Assembly: GCA_030867875.1 (NCBI GenBank)
Contig: JAOWCC010000577.1
Coordinates: 156,356,344 to 156,420,343 of the forward strand
Direction of reading: 5' to 3'
Length of the DNA stretch: 64,000 nt
Origin: Actinernus sp. WN-2022
Taxonomy: Eukaryota; Cnidaria; Anthozoa; Actiniaria; Actinernidae
The translations under genes and the position numbers were made by a program. Position 1 is the stretch's first letter; the number at the start of each line of letters is the position of its first letter. This document shows positions 57,722 through 64,000 of this stretch, in pieces. Below the pieces are notes generated by a model that worked only from the letters and a program-made list of their open reading frames with translations, had not been told where the DNA came from and did not search any database.

Positions 57722-57751
57722 ATTTCGGCTAGCCAAACTAGCCTTCTTCAG
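57722..57751 (-). ncRNA. hammerhead-like hairpin motif
   Basis: On the minus strand CTGAAGA, A, helix GGCTAG/CTAGCC with a TTTGG loop, then GAAAT. Same layout as 19738-19768 and the arms of 29311-29490. Activity is unproven and the additional A is atypical. Confidence 0.3.
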
Positions 57752-57816
57752 GTACTAGATGTTGTAAGTAGAGAGTTCTAAAAGGCTTGGTATATAACGT
57801 GTTACAAGATACAATG

Positions 57817-58014
57817 ATACGGAGATACCAAGATACAGTGATACAGTGATACAGTGATACGGTGATACGGCGATACGGTGATACGGTGATACGGTGATAC
57901 GGTGATACGGTGATACGGTGATACGGTGATACGGTGATACGGTGATACGGTGATACGGTGATACGGTGATACGGTGCTACGGTGCTACGGTGATACGGTG
58001 ATACGGTGATACGA
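57817..58014. repeat. 8-bp satellite GATACGGT, about 25 copies
   Basis: Highly regular array with point variants at the left end (GATACAGT) and two GCTACGGT units near 57974-57990. Confidence 0.95.
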
Positions 58015-58757
58015 AGATCTCAAATTTACTTTAAAATTTTTAAAATGGGGGGAAAATACTTTCCCACAGAAATGTAGTTTTGGCTAGCCTGAATTTCAGC
58101 CGTCTCCTCCGGTTCGTTCATTTCATGTTTATTGAGAAACGTTTTTCCAGCCCCGATCCATGGGTTGTTGGCCTTAATATGTCTTCCAAAAAGCAATCAG
58201 GGCTAAATGCTCCAGCAGGGCTAAGCTCCAGCAGGATGCCCTTAGCTTGGAAAGAAGCAAAACAAGGCCAAACAATGCATACGACTACGAGCCTCGCAAA
58301 ACCCGACAAGTTCAGACAGAGTGCCGAGTGGTCCACATCTGAACATAAAGAAGAATTGATCTGATTGATAGGAACCAGCCGAGAGAAGATTTGTTTCCAA
58401 GAAAGCTTAGATCGAAACATATTAAAACTCTGAATCGCTTGAAACGAACACCACGATCTCGCTATTTGCCGTGCTGTTTCAGGACCTTTCAGACTCCTGC
58501 AAATCGCTGTCACTGGCATTTCAGGCCTTTGATCAGTTGCGTGTAGGCCTATCCAGATTGTGCTAGTAAAAATAGAAAAAGTTGCTCCAAAAAAGCCAAA
58601 AAGTTGCACAAAAGTTGCCATAAACTTAAAAAACTGCTCAAAGAAATAAAAACATAACAAGAAGTTGCTCCAAAAATGGTTGCAACTTGAATTGGAAAAA
58701 TGCTTGAAAAATGAGTCATTTAAACACAAATTAAGTAATCGGAACCGCTAATTTCTT
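58015..58757. repeat. unclassified repeat with AAAGTTGCTC-rich tail
   Basis: GGCCTATCCAGATTGTGCTA then repeated AAAAGTTGC words (58575-58690) match, inverted, the region 62200-62335. Frames of 94 codons (+) and 203 codons (-) overlap here; neither is recognised and they oppose each other. Confidence 0.5.
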
Positions 58758-59345
58758 ATTACTCGGGCCAGGCCTTTGGCCGGCTCGAGTCAGAAATCGC
58801 AAGTGTTTATTACTCGGGCCAGCGTAGGCTGGGCCCGAGTCAAGTTTCGCAAGTGTTTATTTTTATTCTTTTTGTTATTTTTATTTTCTCTGTCGACCTT
58901 TCGCGCCGTCAACCAATCAGAATCGATTCCCCACGGGATAAACACGCGGGACAGGTTTTCTCTGAAAAATCCAAGATGGCGGCTACAAAGGACTTTAAGA
59001 TGGCGGCTACAAAGGACTTTAATATGCCTTGTTATGGCAAATCACCTAGTTGCTGAAACCAAAGGCTTCTTCGACTGAAATACCAAGATGTTCAGTTTTT
59101 CTAGGGCCGACAGGAGTTTCACGAGCCGTTTGCATGGAACATTCTTACGTTTTTTATATACGAAAGGAGTCTGAGAATGAGATTGCGTCCGCGTCCAAAT
59201 TTATGTATCTGACATATTAGGTAAGTAAACACAAATGTTTAATACCAGGTTGCAGTGTTGATATTTATTCTTTCCTCTTAAAGTTTAAATGGCTTCTAAT
59301 AGACTAGAAAATGGGCTCCAGAAATTGCCCGAATTTATCAGTTCT
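58758..59345 (+). repeat. promoter-like dispersed repeat, copy 2
   Basis: Blocks ACTCGGGCCAGGCCTTTGGC, CGCCGTCAACCAATCAGAAT, two AAGATGGCGGCTAC units, AACCAAAGGCTTCTTCGACT and GTAAGTAAACAC occur in order. AAGATGGCGGC matches the YY1-type promoter motif. Confidence 0.65.
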
Positions 59346-60039
59346 TTCGGTAAAATAGGAGGGAAGATCGTCGTGTACCACAGGCAGCCCAATCTCAAGA
59401 TTTGTGTATTTATACGCTTACAAATATCGCTTGAATAGTTCATATTATAAATCCTTCCAAAACATGTATGTTAGACAAATAAATACACGACTTCATCCTA
59501 CAATGTTTCAGTTGTGGTTATTCGTACCTCTTTCCCTCACCTCCTAATAAAGGGAAAAGGCTGGAGACAACCGACAAATATACGATGCATAACCTGTAAT
59601 CTTTGCCACGAAATCACACTTCGCTCACTCCAAATAACTCCAAACTACGGCAGGCCATAGAATGACAAATGAACTCATCCCTACCCCAATTTTAAGATCC
59701 AGCGATACCACAGTCTGGAGAAATCAAACAATTTGTCGCCACAAGTCCTTCGAGGTTGGCAGCCAACGAAGTTGGACGGCGGAAGTGCAACCGTCAAAAG
59801 TCAATTTCTCCGTAAATATTTAACATATCAATCTTACATTTTTGGTGATTACTAAGTTTAAAATTCTCTTTCAACTGATGTACTGTGTTTGTTTGTAGCT
59901 TGAAGTTTAATTTATGCTAATGAGGCAAAAATGTAAACAATGACGTCAGCAAGGATTCGCCTATTCTTCCCTGAAAACCATGCAAAACCATGTGAAACCA
60001 AACTTGTTTGATAAAGAGTTGTCAGCAGAGCAGGACAGA
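59346..60039. other. no recognisable feature
   Basis: AT-rich sequence; no gene or clear element. Confidence 0.5.
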
Positions 60040-60440
60040 ATTAACCACGTGGACAGTGGACAACAATTCCATGTTTTTCAAGATGGCGGCGAGTGGGAGT
60101 TTTGACTTGGCAAAACCTTTAATATCAGCTGTTTTTTGTGTAAACCAAAGGTTCCTTCAAGTGCAATACCAATATTTTTGTCTTTCCTAAAGCTGAGAGG
60201 TGTTTCACGGGCTTTGGACGGGAATTTATCTCACATTATGCGACATGCTAAGATACACTCGTGAGAAGTGACAGTCCGCTCTGCGATCAACACTGACTAT
60301 ATATAAAGACAACAGCTTGTAAATGTAAGTAGCCACTAATCTGAACATGATAACCTTTATACCAATTAACTGTCGTTGTGTTGTTATTTAGTGTTATTAA
60401 CCTCTCGAAAGTGTAGTAGAAACGACCCGATTTCTCAGTT
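60040..60440 (+). repeat. promoter-like dispersed repeat, copy 3
   Basis: CAAGATGGCGGCGA, AACCAAAGGTTCCTTCAAGT, TTTCACGGGCTTTG and GTAAGTAG occur in the same order as in the copies at 38786 and 58758. Confidence 0.55.
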
Positions 60441-61919
60441 CTCAGACTGACAGGGGCCTTTTAAAAGAATTACAGTCGTTTCGCCCCCCATGCACATGTA
60501 TTTAAATGTTTATAAATTCGGGAACGAAAATCCAGCATGCAGTGAGTGAGTATAAACTGAGTAAGTAATCCGAAATGAAGATTTTTTCAAACGAACGATA
60601 AATGACTCTGATGTGGAAATCGCATATTTATCTGTGGCGTGTTATTGACACTGGTTTTATTTTGTTCTATTTCCCGGGTCTATTTACATCTGGCCTGTAC
60701 CTCTTTGTATTGATTATTATCTCTTGGTTTAGGCATTCTACAGTGTATTTAATGTGTATTTTTAGAACTGACATAATGATATTATGTATAGAGTAGTGTA
60801 TTTATCATTATTGCAAGTTTATAACATAACATAACTAAATTTGGTCCAGAACTGAGAGTATACTTATTACATGCAAGTGGCACTCTTTCTTTCCCTTCCC
60901 CTTTCTTGGTACCATTATATATCCATGCAAGCTAGATCTTGTTTCAGTGTTTCCCATCTGAGGTGGTCCTGGCTTAAGATAACCCTAAGGTTACCTTAAG
61001 GACCTACCTTCTCATCATTGTATTTCTTATTATGCCTTATTACTCGTAAACATTTCCATCATCTTATGAGAAAATAAATGTAATTGTTGTTGTTGTTCCT
61101 CAGTTCTTGACGTCAGCATTGTCACTTTCACTTGGTCGTGATCAGGAGTACGAGTACTTTTACGAATTATTTGGGAATGAAAATTAATCTTGCTGCGACC
61201 CCAATGATATAAAAAGAGTGGACATTGCATGTTTATTTGTGGCCTGCCATTATAAGTTTCATTCTCCTTCATGATGTAGAAAATGAGCACTGGCACAGTG
61301 GCAGCTCACTAATACTAGAAAATGGTGGTCTGTAGTTTATGATCTCAATCGAAAATATTGTATTGAGAATTTAGCCTGAATGTCAGCCGTCTCCACTGGT
61401 TTGTTAATAATTGAGAATTACAAATAGATGACTTTATTTCACATGTAGAATGACATTACCTAACTATTCACAATGAATAGCAACATTATGTGGAATTTGT
61501 TATTCTAAATTGCTTGATTTCTCATAGTTGTACTGCACCTGATATAATTAAAATTCATCAAATTTGAGTGACTCAATATCGTGCAGACTACTCAAATAAC
61601 CATTGCACTTCAATCAACAACACCCATACCAAGTTTTTTTTGTAATTCTAACGACCCTCAAGGAACAATAATATTGAAAAGAAAGTAATATTAAACTACA
61701 GAATTGAGGGAAATTGTGGCTGAAATGTACATGCACAGCATGTATGTGTGTGTTTGTTGTGTGTGTATTATGGCTCTATCATTTCCAACCCCCTCCCCCC
61801 CTCAGGCATACCCTAACCTAGCCCCCTCCCTCCCCCCCCCCCCTCCCCCCCGTAATACGTGGGACATTTGCACATTGACATTTGACAGACAAGAGCATCA
61901 GTAGAGAACCAATTCTCTG
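60441..61919. other. no recognisable gene; C-rich tract
   Basis: Apart from a C-rich low-complexity stretch at 61790-61850 and a GTT run at 61085-61097, I see nothing. Confidence 0.5.
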
Positions 61920-62018
61920 GCTACTTTAGCACAAATCATGTTGACACAATTATGCTAGAACTCCATGCAGTACATGCTATAGATGGCCCGAGTTAAGGCC
62001 ACTCAGGGCCTCTTGTTT
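61920..62018. repeat. dispersed repeat shared with 42237-42345
   Basis: ATGCTAGAACTCCATG and GGCCCGAGTTAAGGCCACTC are shared. Confidence 0.75.
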
Positions 62019-63134
62019 CACTTAATTTGGGGATGTTGTTCGTGGGCAGCGGTTTAGTTTTTATAACCGCTGTTTTATGTTTGTGGGCTTCAATAACATC
62101 AAGATTGAAGGACACACAAAATTAGCGTTTTAATTGAAACGAGATTTGGTAAATGGCAGATACTGCATCTAAATTTCTCAGGTTTAATTTAGCAATTTCA
62201 TGCTCAAAATCTCCAAAAAGCTCATTTGTTGCCCAAATGTTGCTCCGGAAGGCGAAAGTTGCTTATAACACAAAACGTTGCTCAAAACGCCAAAAGTTGC
62301 TCAAAAGTTGCTGAGCACAATCTGGAAAGGCCTAGTTCTGTGCCCTTTCTTTGTCACTTACAGGTGTTCGCTTTGGCTTTGTCCCTCAAGGACCTTTCGT
62401 CTTTTCCATTTTCCAAGTCATAAGAAAACTAGAACCGGCTATAAACTGAACTTTTCTCGATGCGGCGCGTAGCTTTGATCGGAAATCAACATTGCATTTT
62501 CGGGTATGTCAATTGATAACAATTTATTTGTTGGGGAATTGGGAAATTCTAAAGAGAGCTCTTGACGGTGTTTCCCACATATCTACCCTTATATCTAGTC
62601 GGATTTATGTTTTCGCCTTTTCACCGATCGCGAAAGCATGATAACCAAATCGAATTTTGATATTCTCCTGCATGGTTATGTAATACGATTCCTCCGAAAT
62701 GCGATAAAGAAACCATAAAATATTTTTGGAGTTGCCGAGCTTCTGAAACCCATCTCACTAGATCGGAGAAACGAGCAAGCCGAATTTGCACAGAAAATAA
62801 TAGAGCGAGCCAATCGCAATATCACCCAGAACAAAAAACAAGCAAGGACGAAACTTTAAAAAAATCGATGATGCCAGAAAAAAAATATTGCAGCAAATTT
62901 GGAGCAAAAAAACCGGGCCCCCTCTCCATCAATTTTCAAATGGTCCGTCCCTAAATCTAGTAGCCTGCGTACAGCATCCCCTACTTGAGGGAGAACGGCG
63001 ATTTCATCGTTTCCGTTTCTCGGGGGTGATTACATTCGCATAATATGTGATTATCAACTTCTATATAACAAAACTTTTATGCAAAAAAACTTTTCTGTGA
63101 ATAAAAAAACATTATATATACTCAATTATATAAT
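62019..63134. other. unclassified sequence, inverted repeat relative of 58500-58690
   Basis: The part 62200-62335 with GTTGCTCAAAA words and GCACAATCTGGAAAGGCCTA is the reverse complement counterpart of 58553-58690. The rest is unrecognised. Confidence 0.4.
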
Positions 63135-64000
63135 GTAGCAGAATTTATGCAAGTAATTACTTGCATAAATTCCGTTATATAAGATATCCTCAATATAATA
63201 TAACAGAATTTATGCAACTACTTACTTGCATAAATTCCGTTATATAACAGAATGATTTATGCAACTAATTACTTGCATAAATTCCGTTATATAACGAAAC
63301 AGAATTTATGCAACTAATTACCTGCATAAATTCCGTTACATGAGATATACTGGCTCATATAACAGAACAGAATTTATGCAACTAATTACTTGCATAAATT
63401 CCTTTATATAACAGAATGATTTATGCAACTAATTACTTGCATAAATTTCGTTATATAACAGAATGATTTATGCAACTAATTACTTGCATAAATTCCGTTA
63501 TATAACAGAACGGAATTTATGCAACTAATTACTTGCATAAAATCCGTTATTATATAACAGAATCATTTATGCAACTAATTACTTGCATAAAATCCGTTAT
63601 ATAACAGAATCATTTATGCAACTAATTACTTGCATAAATTTCGTTATATAACGAAACAGAATTTATGCAACTAATTACTTGCATAAATTCCGTTACATGA
63701 GATATACTGGCTTATATAACAGAACAGAATTTATGCAACTAATCAGTTACTTGCATGAATTCCGTTACATGAGATATACTGGCTCATATAACGGAACAGA
63801 ATTTATGCAACTAATTACTTGCATAAATTCCGTTATATAACAGAACAGAATTTATGCAACTAATTACTTGCATAAATTCCGTTATATAACAGAATCATTT
63901 ATGCAACTAATTACTTACATAAATTCCGTTATATAACGAAACAGAATTTATGCAACTAATTACTTGCATAAAATCCGTTACATGAGAGATACTGGCTTAT
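63135..64000. repeat. palindromic satellite, at least 16 units, continues past the edge
   Basis: Units of 47-49 bp alternate the near palindromes TTATGCAACTAATTACTTGC (plus ATAA) and TTCCGTTATATAACAGAA. A longer 66-71 bp unit adds ATGAGATATACTGGCTCAT, itself a hairpin. Because every segment is self-complementary, the array reads nearly the same on both strands. Confidence 0.93.

Noticed and set aside
58118..58729. 203-codon minus-strand frame as a membrane protein
   Set aside because: The Phe-rich part is the complement of AAAGTTGC repeat words shared with 62200-62335, and an opposing frame overlaps; not supported as a gene.

Overview
This is nuclear DNA from an animal, most likely an anthozoan cnidarian (stony coral or sea anemone). 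The inference rests on two intron-split nicotinic-receptor-like genes, AT-rich introns, APE-type and L1-like LINE debris, tRNA-derived SINEs, a gypsy remnant, and very many short inverted-repeat (MITE-like) elements. There is no operon structure, no rRNA and no CRISPR array. The species cannot be fixed from the sequence alone.

Two paralogous Cys-loop receptor genes lie in tandem on the + strand. Gene A occupies 8043-26792 in six exons and gene B occupies 36127-54516 in five exons. Exons 1-5 correspond between the two genes in intron position and phase (exon 2 is 137 bp, exon 3 is 45 bp, exon 4 is 110 bp). Both encode a signal peptide, the FPFD Cys loop, a YxCC loop C (alpha type), an M2 with Glu at -1', and M4. 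Both therefore look like cation-selective acetylcholine-type receptor subunits that could act in the same or related pentamers. Gene A carries one surplus A in its 45-bp exon 3, which breaks the frame in this assembly, and has an extra intron before M4. Gene B is intact.

Everything else is mobile or repetitive DNA. Upstream of gene A (1-8000): nested MITEs, LINE and gypsy debris, a 1.3-kb fold-back element, and a 1.04-kb inverted-repeat element next to exon 1. That last area holds nine perfect TGACGTCA palindromes. The introns of gene A hold a LINE endonuclease ORF broken by a SINE and a MITE, a TTAA-flanked element, minus-strand LINE pieces, an 870-bp minisatellite of 20-bp units, and about ten inverted-repeat elements. 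The intergenic region (26.8-36.1 kb) holds a LINE split by a TA-flanked MITE and a LINE 3' tail. The 13.6-kb second intron of gene B holds two large fold-back elements (44.5-47.7 kb and 49.1-50.4 kb) whose arms carry inward-reading exon-like frames, plus a tRNA-Thr-like sequence. Downstream of gene B lie a LINE 3' end, a 99-bp tandem repeat with a continuous open frame, an 8-bp satellite, promoter-like dispersed repeats and, at the right edge, a satellite built almost wholly of palindromes.

The strongest leads are the gene A frameshift, the CRE-type palindrome cluster beside its first exon, the three fold-back elements, the palindromic edge satellite, and the 33-residue tandem open frame.
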